Shown: positions 24,828 through 33,082, counted from the first letter of the stretch. The stretch: 40,449 nucleotides of DNA from Marvinbryantia sp. (GCA_016297895.1 JAEDFS010000015.1:1-40449); one strand, 5' to 3'. Made by a program: numbers and translations. The notes: generated from the letters alone by a model not told the origin.

Positions 24828-25619
24828 ATGACAGCAATTATTCTGGCTGCGGCAGCGGTTGGCGTTGTGGGCCTGATTGTAGGATTTCTTCTGGTTACCG
24901 CCGGCGAGAAATTCAAAGTGGAAGTAGATGAAAAAGAAGTGTCTGTAAGAGCAGAGCTTCCGGGAAATAACTGCGGCGGCTGCGGTTATCCGGGATGTGA
25001 CGGTCTGGCAGCAGCAATTGCCAAAGGAGAGGCACCGGTAAACGCTTGTCCCGTGGGAGGTGCTCCGGTGGCAGCAAAGATCAGTGCTATCATGGGAGTG
25101 GACGCCGGTGACGTGGTGAAGAAGGTCGCTTTTGTGAAATGTGCAGGTGACTGTGATCATGCACAGGAGAAAGCAAACTATTACGGAATCCGGGACTGCC
25201 GTGCGGCAGCCGTGATTCCCGGAAGGGGAACAAAGAAATGTATCAATGGATGCATGGGCTTTGGTACCTGTATGAAGCAATGTCAGTTTGATGCGATCCG
25301 TGTGGTAAACGGAGTGGCAGTGGTGGACAGAACCAAATGTGTAGGGTGCGGCAAATGTGTACAGGCATGCCCCAACGGTCTGATCGCTCTGATCCCCGAT
25401 ACAGCGGAATATGTGGTACAGTGCAGTTCCCAGGAAAAGGGCAAGGCAGTGAAGGAAGCCTGCAGTGCGGGATGCCTCGGATGTACCGCATGCGTGAAGC
25501 AGTGTGAATGCGAAGCCATTTCCATGAACGGAAATGTGGCAGTGATCGATCAGGAGAAATGTAAGAAGTGCGGAAAATGTGCAGAGAAGTGTCCTGCAAA
25601 GGTGATCCGCAAACGATAA
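24828..25619 (+). CDS. rnfB: Rnf complex subunit B (polyferredoxin)
   Basis: RnfB accepts electrons from reduced ferredoxin and passes them into the Rnf complex. The N-terminal membrane anchor is residues 2-24. The RnfB-type [4Fe-4S] motif is Cys49, 52, 57 and 74. Further ferredoxin-like sets follow at 138/142/148/152, 171/174/177/181, 212-228 and 245/248/251/255, so about five clusters are possible in 263 residues. AAGGAGG precedes the ATG. It is the last gene of the operon, ended by the perfect hairpin at 25623. Confidence 0.95.
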   Translation: MTAIILAAAAVGVVGLIVGFLLVTAGEKFKVEVDEKEVSVRAELPGNNCGGCGYPGCDGLAAAIAKGEAPVNACPVGGAPVAAKISAIMGVDAGDVVKKVAFVKCAGDCDHAQEKANYYGIRDCRAAAVIPGRGTKKCINGCMGFGTCMKQCQFDAIRVVNGVAVVDRTKCVGCGKCVQACPNGLIALIPDTAEYVVQCSSQEKGKAVKEACSAGCLGCTACVKQCECEAISMNGNVAVIDQEKCKKCGKCAEKCPAKVIRKR

Positions 25620-25622
25620 AAA

Positions 25623-25654
25623 TGTGGGAGACATACAGGTGTATGTCTCCCACA
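25623..25654. terminator. Bidirectional terminator between rnfB and the CNNM-type gene
   Basis: A perfect 14-base stem (25623-25636 with 25641-25654) and a four-base loop, AGGT. On the minus strand it is followed by ATTTTT, so it mainly ends the minus-strand gene, but it can also stop rnf transcripts. Confidence 0.85.
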
Positions 25655-25657
25655 ATA

Positions 25658-26908
25658 CTATTCCGGTAAAAACATCCGGACTTTATCAATTCTGTTTTTA
25701 TCAACGGAGTCCACGACCAGCCGGATACCGGTTTCGGTGGTGATCTCTTCGCCTACTCCCGGCAGATGATCCAGATTCTCAATGATCAGACCGCCCAGGG
25801 AATCATAGTCTTCGGAGTGAAGGGAAAGATCCAGAGCATCGTTTACATCATCCAGTTTCATGGAGCCTTCGATCAGATATTCTTTCTCAGAGATCTTCTG
25901 AATCAGATTTTCTTCATCTTTATCATATTCATCCCGGATCTCACCTACAATTTCTTCCAGCAGGTCTTCCAGTGTGATCAGACCGGCTGTCGCACCGTAT
26001 TCGTCCAGGACAATGGTAAAATTGATGGATGCCTGACGCATTTCTTCCATCAGTTCGGAGGTTTTTTTGAATTCGTAAGTAAAATAGGGTTCCCTCATCA
26101 GGCTGCGGATCGAAAAGGCTTCACCTGTGTGGAACAGCAGATCTTTGATATTCAGAACGCCGATCACGTTATCCACACTGTCTTCATAGACGGGAAGTCT
26201 GGTGAATTTTTCTGTTTTGAAAAGATTCAGCACTTCCTGGTAGGATGCATTTACATCTACGGAAGCCATATCCACACGGGGGACCATAATATCCTTTGCC
26301 TGGGTATCACCGAAATCAAACACGTTGTAAATCATCTGTTTTTCTTCCTGTTCGATCACTCCGTCCTCATGGCTTACGTCCACGTAGGTTCGGAGTTCAT
26401 TTTCGGTCATCACATCCCTGTGGTCGTTGGGATCGACCCTTAAAAGTTTCAGAACCAGACCGGATAATTGATTGGTAAGAAAAATCACGGGGGTCAGGAT
26501 CCGCATGATCAGCAGGATGATTCCTGCGTAGGAAAGGGCCAGCTTATCCGCATGGACAGTAGCCAGGGTCTTGGGGGATATTTCTCCGAAGATCAGGATC
26601 AGAAGGGTAAGAAGCCCGGTTCCGATACTGATCCCCACACTTCCGAATAAACTCATCATCAGGGAGGTCGTCAGGGAAGAAGCACTAATATTCACCAGAT
26701 TGTTGCCGATCAGGATCGCACCTAACATTCTGCCCGGATCGGAGGTTACGATCAGCAGGGTCTGTGCCCGTTTATCACCGGAATCTGCCAGTGATTTTGT
26801 TTTTATTTTGTTTACAGTAGTTAAAGCTGTCTCGGCTGAAGAGAAAAAAGCGGAAAGCAAAATCAATAAAATAATCATGCATAGCTGGACGGCCTCACTG
26901 GAACTCAA
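25658..26908 (-). CDS. CNNM/CorC-type membrane protein with CBS domains (hemolysin family)
   Basis: Membrane protein of about 416 residues: an N-terminal DUF21/CNNM transmembrane domain (beginning SSEAVQLCMIILLILLSAFF, then FFSSAETALT, GNNLVNI and FGEISPKT), a pair of CBS domains (from the segment KDIMVPRVDM onward, with FTRLPVYEDSVDNVIGVLNIKD), and a C-terminal CorC_HlyC domain. Proteins of this type are linked to Mg2+ or Co2+ efflux; the older name hemolysin is historical. TTG at 26908 is the likely start because AAAGGAG lies 9 bases before it. The ATG at 26917 touches that site directly. Single-gene unit with its own promoter. Confidence 0.88.
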   Translation of the reverse strand: MSSSEAVQLCMIILLILLSAFFSSAETALTTVNKIKTKSLADSGDKRAQTLLIVTSDPGRMLGAILIGNNLVNISASSLTTSLMMSLFGSVGISIGTGLLTLLILIFGEISPKTLATVHADKLALSYAGIILLIMRILTPVIFLTNQLSGLVLKLLRVDPNDHRDVMTENELRTYVDVSHEDGVIEQEEKQMIYNVFDFGDTQAKDIMVPRVDMASVDVNASYQEVLNLFKTEKFTRLPVYEDSVDNVIGVLNIKDLLFHTGEAFSIRSLMREPYFTYEFKKTSELMEEMRQASINFTIVLDEYGATAGLITLEDLLEEIVGEIRDEYDKDEENLIQKISEKEYLIEGSMKLDDVNDALDLSLHSEDYDSLGGLIIENLDHLPGVGEEITTETGIRLVVDSVDKNRIDKVRMFLPE

Positions 26909-26930
26909 AAAAATCATCTCCTTTAAATAT

Positions 26931-26949
26931 ATGGTCATATTATGGTCAT
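26931..26949. repeat. Direct repeat at the CNNM gene transcription start
   Basis: ATGGTCAT occurs at 26931-26938 and again at 26942-26949, 11 bases apart (one helical turn). It lies across the predicted -10 and start of transcription of the minus-strand gene, so it could be an operator. No regulator is known. Confidence 0.35.
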
Positions 26950-26976
26950 CATACTCTATCCGGATAGAAAATTCAA
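26948..26976 (-). promoter_or_regulatory. Promoter of the CNNM-type gene
   Basis: Minus strand TTGAAT (26976 to 26971), 17 bases, TATGAT (26953 to 26948). Confidence 0.6.
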
Positions 26977-27072
26977 GAAAACACACAGATTTTATGCAAT
27001 ATTTTGAGATTGGGTCATATTTTCCTCTTTTTCACATATATTGAATCAGAAGTACAAAAAAGAGGGATCGTT

Positions 27073-27423
27073 ATGAAAGCAAGAGTTATAATCCGGTCTG
27101 TGATCGCTGCCTATCTGATTACAGGAGTATTGCTTTTATTTACAGCATTTCTGCTGTATCAGCTGGAACCGAAGGAGAGTCTGATCACTCTTGGAATTTT
27201 GCTGATCTATATTCTCAGCTGTTTTCTTGGGGGAATCCTGGCTGGAAAAGGAATCCGGACAAGAAGATTTTTGTGGGGACTGATTACGGGAGTGCTGTAT
27301 TTTATCCTCCTGCTGGCAATGTCATGGATATTTGGCGGTGGAATACAAAACTCGCTCAGTCAGATTCTGACCACACTGGTGCTATGCGGTGCAGGCGGGA
27401 TGCTGGGAGGAATGTTTGCATAA
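27073..27423 (+). CDS. TIGR04086-family small membrane protein
   Basis: A 116-residue protein made almost entirely of four hydrophobic helices, with GILAGK and CGAGGMLGGM glycine-rich stretches. It matches by eye the TIGR04086 family of small membrane proteins of Firmicutes, function unknown. The ATG at 27073 has AGAGGGA before it. The longer frame from 27004 would run through the intergenic region without a ribosome site. It lies between the divergent CNNM gene and rho; rho has its own promoter. Confidence 0.75.
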   Translation: MKARVIIRSVIAAYLITGVLLLFTAFLLYQLEPKESLITLGILLIYILSCFLGGILAGKGIRTRRFLWGLITGVLYFILLLAMSWIFGGGIQNSLSQILTTLVLCGAGGMLGGMFA

Positions 27424-27428
27424 TACGA

Positions 27429-27457
27429 TTGCATTTTGGAAAATCCTGTGATATAGT
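27429..27457 (+). promoter_or_regulatory. Promoter of rho
   Basis: TTGCAT (27429-27434), 17 bases, TGA-TATAGT (TATAGT 27452-27457), leaving a leader of about 120 bases before rho. The leader contains a small GTATTT/AAATAC hairpin but no recognised regulatory RNA. Rho leaders are autoregulated in some bacteria; nothing here proves that. Confidence 0.6.
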
Positions 27458-27581
27458 TTAGACAGTGCTGGTTCATACACATATGTCTCAGAATCATCAA
27501 GTCAATTCGGACAGATATCCAACAAAGGTAAAATTGAAACGTATTTATGAAATACCTGATTTCAGAAGAAAGGAATAACAT

Positions 27582-29024
27582 ATGACACGAGAGCAGTATC
27601 AGTCTCTTTCTGCGACCCAGCTGAAGGAAATTGCCAAAGCCAGGGGTCTGAAGGTGTCTTCCTCCACCCGTAAAGGGGAAGTGGTGGAAATGATGCTTGC
27701 AGAAGATGCAAAAGCGGAACAGAACAAACCGGCTGAGCAGAAAGAAGAAAAGGAACAGGAAAAAACAGAGCAGGCGCTCCCTGCGCAGGCAGCAAAGAAA
27801 AGCTATATAAAGGAAGAAACATCCGAAGAGGAGACAGAGCAGGAAAACAGCGGCGGCGTAAAAGAGGACAAGCCGGCGATGGATATGGCTTCTCTGGACA
27901 GCGGAATGAATGTGGAAGGATTTCTGGAGGTCATGCCGGATGGATACGGATTTATTCGAAGCAACCACTATCTTCCGGGAGAAAATGACGTCTATGTATC
28001 CCCGTCACAGATCCGCAAATTTTCGCTGAAGACCGGAGATATCATTTCCGGAAATACAAGAGTAAAGACCATGCAGGAAAAATTCAGCGCTCTGCTGTAT
28101 CTGACTGCCATCAACGGCAGGCCGGCTTCTGATGCGGCAAAACGGTATAATTTTGAAGAGATGACTCCGATTTTCCCAAATCAGAGACTGAAGATGGAGA
28201 GAGGACCTAAGGATGTGTCTATGAGGATCGTGGATCTGATCTCACCCATCGGAAAAGGGCAGAGAGGAATGATCGTATCTCCTCCCAAGGCAGGAAAAAC
28301 CACGCTTTTGAAGGACATTGCCAGGTCTGTCCTGAGAAATAATCCGGGTATTTATCTGATCATACTGCTGATCGATGAGCGTCCCGAGGAAGTAACGGAT
28401 ATTAAGGAAGCCATTGTGGGAGAAAATGTAGAGGTCGTTTATTCTACCTTTGATGAACTTCCCGAGCATCACAAACGGGTTTCCGAGATGGTGATCGAAC
28501 GTGCAAAGCGTCTGGTAGAGCAGCAGAAGGACGTGGTGATCCTTCTTGACAGCATCACCAGGCTGGCAAGGGCATATAACCTTGTGGTACCGCCCAGCGG
28601 AAGAACCCTGTCCGGCGGTCTGGATCCTGCGGCGCTTCATATGCCCAAACGATTCTTCGGAGCTGCAAGAAATATGAGAGAGGGCGGAAGCCTGACCATC
28701 CTTGCAACGGCACTTGTGGATACAGGAAGCAAGATGGATGATGTGGTATACGAGGAATTTAAGGGAACCGGAAATATGGAACTGGTTCTGGACAGAAAAC
28801 TTTCGGAAAAACGGGTATTCCCGGCCATCGATATACCGAAATCCAGTACCAGAAGAGAGGATCTTCTTCTGGATAAGGAGGAGCAGGAAGCAGTATACAT
28901 TATGAGAAAGGCTCTGAATGGCATGAAGGCCGATGAGGCAGTGGAAAATATCCTGAATATGTTTGTCAGAACAAAAGACAACAGAGAGTTTGTTCAGCTG
29001 GTAAAAAAACAGAAATTTATCTGA
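27582..29024 (+). CDS. rho: Transcription termination factor Rho
   Basis: Hexameric RNA-dependent ATPase that ends transcription. Domains: a Rho N-terminal helical (SAP-like) domain, residues 1-42; an acidic, Gln/Glu/Lys-rich linker (about 43-105); the RNA-binding cold-shock-like domain (VMPDGYGFIRS, 117-127, to about 170); and the ATPase with P-loop SPPKAGKT (233-240), a Walker B region (VVILLDSITRLARAYN), and the family block GGLDPAALHMPKRFFGAARN. The linker is an insertion relative to E. coli Rho (419 residues) but is of a kind common in Clostridia. Length is 480. The ATG has AAAGGA upstream. Strong terminator follows. Confidence 0.96.
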   Translation: MTREQYQSLSATQLKEIAKARGLKVSSSTRKGEVVEMMLAEDAKAEQNKPAEQKEEKEQEKTEQALPAQAAKKSYIKEETSEEETEQENSGGVKEDKPAMDMASLDSGMNVEGFLEVMPDGYGFIRSNHYLPGENDVYVSPSQIRKFSLKTGDIISGNTRVKTMQEKFSALLYLTAINGRPASDAAKRYNFEEMTPIFPNQRLKMERGPKDVSMRIVDLISPIGKGQRGMIVSPPKAGKTTLLKDIARSVLRNNPGIYLIILLIDERPEEVTDIKEAIVGENVEVVYSTFDELPEHHKRVSEMVIERAKRLVEQQKDVVILLDSITRLARAYNLVVPPSGRTLSGGLDPAALHMPKRFFGAARNMREGGSLTILATALVDTGSKMDDVVYEEFKGTGNMELVLDRKLSEKRVFPAIDIPKSSTRREDLLLDKEEQEAVYIMRKALNGMKADEAVENILNMFVRTKDNREFVQLVKKQKFI

Positions 29025-29047
29025 TGCATGGATTGTGACAGGTAGTG

Positions 29048-29087
29048 CGCTGAAAATAGAGTGAATTCTATTTTCAGCGTTCTTTTT
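29048..29087 (+). terminator. Rho-independent terminator after rho
   Basis: A perfect 13-base stem CGCTGAAAATAGA (29048-29060) with TCTATTTTCAGCG (29067-29079), then TTCTTTTT. Confidence 0.92.
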
Positions 29088-29118
29088 GCAAAATTTTTCT
29101 GTTTTACAGAAAAAACAC

Positions 29119-29147
29119 TTGCGTTTGTGTGAAGTATATGATATCAT
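29119..29147 (+). promoter_or_regulatory. Putative promoter of the DUF5688 gene
   Basis: TTGCGT (29119-29124), 17 bases, TGA-TATCAT (TATCAT 29142-29147). The leader down to the start holds a short GTGC/GCAC hairpin around 29178-29190. Confidence 0.5.
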
Positions 29148-29234
29148 TTGTGATATAAAACTTCTGAATAGATATCTGGTGCGTTCGCACATATTTCCAT
29201 GAGTTTTATAATAAAACAAAGAAAGGATGATTGT

Positions 29235-30152
29235 TTGAACTATGAGGATTTTGTCTGTTGCATACAGACCAAAATGAAGGAGAAGCTTGGAAATGAGGTG
29301 CAGGTTGAGCTTCACCGGATCGTAAAGAATAATTCGGTGGTGCTGGACGGGCTTTCTATCTGTGAAAAAGGAAAAGGAGTAGCACCCACGATCTATCTCA
29401 ATGAATTCTATGAGAAGTACCAAGAAGGAGTGACGATACCTGAGATCCTGGAGTACATGGAATCCGTATATGATCGGAACCGGCTGGAAGAGCCATTTCT
29501 GACAGATTTCTATATGGATTATGAAAAGGTAAAAGATCATCTTGCCTGTAAACTGATCAGCCGGGAGAGAAACCGGGAGCTGCTGACGCAGGTTCCCTAC
29601 GTCCCGTTTCTGGATCTGGCGGTTGTGTGTTATTACCGGCTGGAAAATCAGGAAATGGGAAATGGCAGCATTCTGGTGTTTGAAAGTCACAGAGAAAAGT
29701 GGGGCGTCAGCCGAGAGGAACTGTTATGGACCGCAAGGCAGAATACACTTCGGATCCTGCCGCCTTCTTTTATCGATCTGAACGAGATACTTGGTCTGGG
29801 AGAAACGGTGCTTAAGGAACAGGGAAACACCCTGGGAGAGAGGAAGGACCCGGAAAAAGAAGAAAAGATCCCCATGTATATTCTGACGAATCAGGAGAAC
29901 TATCTGGGTGCGGTAAACATGATCTATGATTCTGTCCTTGAGGATGCCGGGAGAAAGCTGCAGAGTGATTTCTGGCTTCTTCCAAGCAGCATTCACGAAT
30001 GTATTCTGGTTCCTGCGTCTGTTTCTATGACAAAAGAGGAACTGGAGGCTATGGTGCATCATGTGAATGAAAATGAAGTGATGAAAGAGGAGTATCTGTC
30101 GGATTCCGTGTATTTTTATCAGAGAATTCTGCACAAGCTGGAAAGAAAATAG
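29235..30152 (+). CDS. DUF5688 family protein
   Basis: Soluble protein of about 305 residues, matching by eye the DUF5688 family of gut Lachnospiraceae, function unknown. No signal peptide, membrane helix or enzyme motif is visible. Blocks such as LHRIVKNNSVVLDGLSI, PTIYLNEFYEKYQEG and NPNQLFVLTN-like text (here MYILTNQENYLGA) are family features. Members look like proteins measuring or presenting short bound segments, but this is not established. The start is probably TTG at 29235 behind AAAGGA. An ATG at 29199 gives 12 more residues and has no ribosome site. Single-gene unit. Confidence 0.8.
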   Translation: MNYEDFVCCIQTKMKEKLGNEVQVELHRIVKNNSVVLDGLSICEKGKGVAPTIYLNEFYEKYQEGVTIPEILEYMESVYDRNRLEEPFLTDFYMDYEKVKDHLACKLISRERNRELLTQVPYVPFLDLAVVCYYRLENQEMGNGSILVFESHREKWGVSREELLWTARQNTLRILPPSFIDLNEILGLGETVLKEQGNTLGERKDPEKEEKIPMYILTNQENYLGAVNMIYDSVLEDAGRKLQSDFWLLPSSIHECILVPASVSMTKEELEAMVHHVNENEVMKEEYLSDSVYFYQRILHKLERK

Positions 30153-30175
30153 GAGTGGGAAAATTTCGTAAAACG

Positions 30176-30203
30176 GGGCTGCCATGCTTTGGGCAGCTCT
30201 TGT
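30176..30203 (+). terminator. Putative terminator after the DUF5688 gene
   Basis: GGGCTGCC (30176-30183) pairs with GGCAGCTC (30192-30199), one G-U pair, then TTGTC. The T tract is weak. Confidence 0.45.
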
Positions 30204-30213
30204 CATGTTACCT

Positions 30214-30242
30214 TTGACAAATCGGAAAAACTGTGTTAGTAT
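30214..30242 (+). promoter_or_regulatory. Promoter of tRNA-Arg
   Basis: A perfect -35 TTGACA (30214-30219), 17 bases, TAGTAT (30237-30242), 35 bases before the mature tRNA end. Confidence 0.75.
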
Positions 30243-30250
30243 ATCAAAGT

Positions 30251-30269
30251 AGTCCGCAGGAAGCGGACT
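30251..30269 (+). other. Hairpin in the tRNA-Arg leader
   Basis: A perfect 7-base stem AGTCCGC (30251-30257) with GCGGACT (30263-30269) and an AGGAA loop, ending 7 bases before the tRNA. It would lie in the 5' leader removed by RNase P. Confidence 0.5.
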
Positions 30270-30276
30270 GGAACAT

Positions 30277-30349
30277 GCACTTGTAGCTCAGGGGATAGAG
30301 CAGTGGTTTCCGGTACCACGTGTCGGGGGTTCGAATCCCTCCAAGTGCG
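30277..30349 (+). tRNA. tRNA-Arg (anticodon CCG)
   Basis: A 73-base cloverleaf. Acceptor GCACTTG (30277-30283) pairs with CAAGTGC (30342-30348). The D arm is GCTC/GAGC. The anticodon stem GTGGT/ACCAC carries loop TTCCGGT with anticodon CCG at 30310-30312, reading CGG (Arg). The T arm has loop TTCGAAT. The discriminator base is G and CCA is not encoded. A T run follows directly, perhaps helping termination. Confidence 0.95.
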
Positions 30350-30396
30350 TTCTTTTTTTAAAAAAGAATATGGGGGCATGAACGGAGGAAGAACTT

Positions 30397-31383
30397 ATGG
30401 ATGGTATCAAGGAGTGGATCTCTGACAATCTGCGATACATTTTGCTGGGGGTTGCGATTGTTCTGGTACTTGTTGTTGCAGTGCTTGGGGTACGGACGAT
30501 CACCAATTTTGCAAAAGGCGACGGCGGAACACAGAAGGAGTCTCAGACGGAAGCGACAACGACGGTCAATACAGATGTGATCGTGGAGACGGAAAGCCAG
30601 AGTGCATCGACCGGAAATCTGGTACAGAACGATGCAAAGGTTCTTACGATGATGACGGCTTATTATACCGCCAGAACAAATAAGGACACGGAGACACTGA
30701 AAAAGCTGGATCCTTCTATCGATACTGCGCAGGAACAGGCCAATCTGGACAGCAGCTATGTGGAAAGCTACAGCAATATCAAAACCTATTCCGCAGCAGG
30801 TCCTGCAGAGGGAAGCTGCGTGGTATATGTATGTTATGATGGCAAAGTAAAAGATATCAATACACTGGTACCCAGCCTGACTCAGTTTTATCTGAAGACG
30901 GATGAGAGCGGAAGCTATTATATCGCAGATCCGGCAGGCGATACGCAGGCAGAACAGTTTATTGAAGAAATGCGAAAGAGCACAGAGGTTCAGCAGCTGA
31001 TCGATACGGTTGCTAAGAACTGTGAGAGTGCAGAAAATTCAGATCCGGTATTAAAAGACTTTATGGACAAGTATGGTAATTCTCAGGAAGAGAATTCCGA
31101 TTCGGAGACAAATGCAGTCTCTGATACAGGGAATGAGAACGGCACGGAAATGGTAGCTATTGAGCCCTGTAATATTCGTGCGGAAGGCAATACAGAGGCA
31201 GAGATCGTGGGCAGCCTTTATGTGGGTGATACCATTATGAAGACCGGTGAAACGGATGATGGCTGGACTCAGGTGGATCTGAATGGACAGACGGCATATA
31301 TTAAAAGTGAACTTCTGGCTACTCCGGAAGAAGCAGCAGCTCAGAATGAAGCGGATTATTTTGCTCCGCCGACAGCAGAGTAG
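30397..31383 (+). CDS. Membrane-anchored protein with C-terminal SH3-like domain
   Basis: A 328-residue protein with a short cytoplasmic N-terminus, one membrane helix (about 15-37) and a long external part. A Thr/Gln/Glu-rich linker (about 45-75) leads to a middle domain (about 80-215), with segments such as YYTARTNKDTETLKKLDPS and YVCYDGKVKDI, which I do not recognise. After a second acidic linker, a bacterial SH3 domain follows (about 252-308: CNIRAEGNTEAEIVGSLYVG and DDGWTQVDLNGQTAYIKSELL). SH3 domains of this kind bind peptidoglycan or other wall material. GGAGGA ribosome site. It may be read through from the tRNA promoter, since no separate promoter is obvious. Confidence 0.8.
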   Translation: MDGIKEWISDNLRYILLGVAIVLVLVVAVLGVRTITNFAKGDGGTQKESQTEATTTVNTDVIVETESQSASTGNLVQNDAKVLTMMTAYYTARTNKDTETLKKLDPSIDTAQEQANLDSSYVESYSNIKTYSAAGPAEGSCVVYVCYDGKVKDINTLVPSLTQFYLKTDESGSYYIADPAGDTQAEQFIEEMRKSTEVQQLIDTVAKNCESAENSDPVLKDFMDKYGNSQEENSDSETNAVSDTGNENGTEMVAIEPCNIRAEGNTEAEIVGSLYVGDTIMKTGETDDGWTQVDLNGQTAYIKSELLATPEEAAAQNEADYFAPPTAE

Positions 31384-31418
31384 AAAAAAAGAATCCTTTA
31401 ACCGGGATTCTTTTTTTA
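31384..31418 (+). terminator. Rho-independent terminator after the SH3 gene
   Basis: AAAAAAAGAATCC (31384-31396) pairs perfectly with GGATTCTTTTTTT (31405-31417). Confidence 0.9.
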
Positions 31419-31475
31419 TCGACAAAATCGATTATAATGATGTATATAATCTGTATTGGAATGAATATAAACATC

Positions 31476-31504
31476 TTGTCATAGAAAAAACAGAAGTATA
31501 TAAT
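31476..31504 (+). promoter_or_regulatory. Promoter of gdhA
   Basis: TTGTCA (31476-31481), 17 bases, and a perfect TATAAT (31499-31504): one of the best promoters in the window, fitting a highly expressed gene. Confidence 0.75.
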
Positions 31505-31522
31505 GGTTAAGAATAGAATATT

Positions 31523-31557
31523 CGGGAAAAATTCCCGGCATATCAGGCCTGGCCTGA
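31523..31557 (+). other. Two tandem hairpins in the gdhA leader
   Basis: CGGGAA (31523-31528)/TTCCCG (31532-31537), then TCAGGC (31543-31548)/GCCTGA (31552-31557), each with a three-base loop. They would lie near the 5' end of the gdhA mRNA, between promoter and ribosome site. No T run follows, so they are not terminators. A stabilising role is possible. Confidence 0.45.
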
Positions 31558-31595
31558 AAAGGAAGTAACCAAAGACTTAAGGAGGAATATGTAAC

Positions 31596-32930
31596 ATGTC
31601 ATACGTTGATGAGGTAATTGAGCAGGTTGTAAAAAAGAACCCGGCAGAACCGGAGTTCCATCAGGCTGTAAAAGAGGTTCTGGAATCTTTGAGAGTCGTA
31701 GTAGAAGCAAATGAAGAAAAATACAGAAAAGACGCACTTCTGGAGCGTCTGGTTGAGCCGGAAAGACAGATCAAGTTCCGTGTTCCCTGGGTAGATGATA
31801 AGGGACAGGTTCAGGTGAATACCGGTTACCGTGTACAGTTTAACAGTGCCATTGGTCCTTACAAGGGAGGCCTTCGCCTTCATCCGTCTGTAAACCTTGG
31901 CATTATCAAATTCCTTGGTTTTGAGCAGATCTTTAAAAATTCTCTGACCGGACTTCCCATCGGCGGTGGTAAGGGTGGATCCGACTTTGATCCCAAAGGA
32001 AAATCAGACAGAGAAGTGATGGCATTCTGCCAGAGCTTTATGACAGAGCTGAGCAAATATATCGGAGCAGATCAGGACGTTCCGGCGGGTGATATCGGAA
32101 CCGGAGCAAGAGAGATCGGCTATATGTATGGTCAGTATAAGAGACTGACCGGACTCTATGAGGGAGTTCTGACAGGAAAAGGTCTTTCCTACGGCGGATC
32201 TTTAGCAAGAACAGAAGCAACCGGCTATGGTCTGCTGTATCTGACACAGGAGCTGCTGAAGATCAACGGAAAAGAGATCGCAGGCATGACTGCTGCAGTA
32301 TCCGGGTCAGGAAACGTAGCGACTTATGCAATTCAGAAGGCACAGCAGCTGGGAGTAAAAGTAGTGACCTGTTCTGATTCCAACGGATGGGTATACGATC
32401 CGGAAGGAATCGATGTGGCAGCACTGAAAGAGATCAAAGAAGTAAAACGTGCCCGGCTGACAGAATACAAGAATTATCGTCCGAATTCAGAATATCATGA
32501 GGGAAGAGGCGTATGGAGCGTGAAAGTAGATCTGGCTCTGCCCTGCGCAACTCAGAACGAACTTCTTCTGGACGATGCAAAACAGCTGGTGGCAAACGGT
32601 GTGGTTGCTGTATGTGAAGGTGCAAATATGCCGACGACTCTGGAAGCAACCGAGTATCTGCAGAAGAACGGTGTGATCTTTGCACCGGGCAAAGCTGCAA
32701 ATGCAGGCGGTGTCGCTACTTCTGCACTGGAAATGTCCCAGAACAGCGAGAGACTGAGCTGGACATTTGATGAAGTAGATGCGAAGCTTCAGCAGATCAT
32801 GATCAACATCACACACAACATGGCTGATGCAGCAGAGCGTTACGGATTTGCAGGCAACTATGTAGTTGGTGCCAACATCGCAGGTTTCGAAAAAGTCGTA
32901 GATGCGATGACTGCACAGGGTATCGTATAA
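31596..32930 (+). CDS. gdhA: NADP-type glutamate dehydrogenase
   Basis: Assimilates ammonia by reductive amination of 2-oxoglutarate to glutamate. The 444 residues fit the hexameric GdhA of bacteria. The substrate-binding lysine is in YKGGLRLHPSVN (Lys90), the catalytic lysine in PIGGGKGGSDFDP (Lys126), and the dinucleotide-binding loop in SGSGNVA. NADP specificity is inferred from the family, not proven. It has a strong promoter and leader hairpins upstream, a GGAGG ribosome site with a 10-base spacer, and a terminator after it. The strong signals suggest abundant expression, as is usual for gdhA in gut Clostridia. Confidence 0.96.
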   Translation: MSYVDEVIEQVVKKNPAEPEFHQAVKEVLESLRVVVEANEEKYRKDALLERLVEPERQIKFRVPWVDDKGQVQVNTGYRVQFNSAIGPYKGGLRLHPSVNLGIIKFLGFEQIFKNSLTGLPIGGGKGGSDFDPKGKSDREVMAFCQSFMTELSKYIGADQDVPAGDIGTGAREIGYMYGQYKRLTGLYEGVLTGKGLSYGGSLARTEATGYGLLYLTQELLKINGKEIAGMTAAVSGSGNVATYAIQKAQQLGVKVVTCSDSNGWVYDPEGIDVAALKEIKEVKRARLTEYKNYRPNSEYHEGRGVWSVKVDLALPCATQNELLLDDAKQLVANGVVAVCEGANMPTTLEATEYLQKNGVIFAPGKAANAGGVATSALEMSQNSERLSWTFDEVDAKLQQIMINITHNMADAAERYGFAGNYVVGANIAGFEKVVDAMTAQGIV

Positions 32931-32956
32931 GAGAAAAAGAAAGAAAGTCAGCACCG

Positions 32957-32998
32957 TGGGATCCTGGGCAGAGAAGCCTGGGATCCCACAGTTGTTTT
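32957..32998 (+). terminator. Terminator after gdhA
   Basis: A stem of 14 pairs (32957-32970 with 32977-32990, two G-U pairs) containing GTGGGATCC/GGATCCCAC, followed by AGTTGTTTTG. Confidence 0.8.
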
Positions 32999-33053
32999 GT
33001 GCAAACTGTGCACTTTTTGTGCAGGACGGGAGTTCTTTTCATAGGTTTTTTAT

Positions 33054-33082
33054 TTGCCAAACATCAGGTTTTTTGTTATACT
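33054..33082 (+). promoter_or_regulatory. Promoter of asnB
   Basis: TTGCCA (33054-33059), 17 bases, TGT-TATACT (TATACT 33077-33082), 65 bases before the ATG. The leader is too short for a T-box. Confidence 0.65.
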
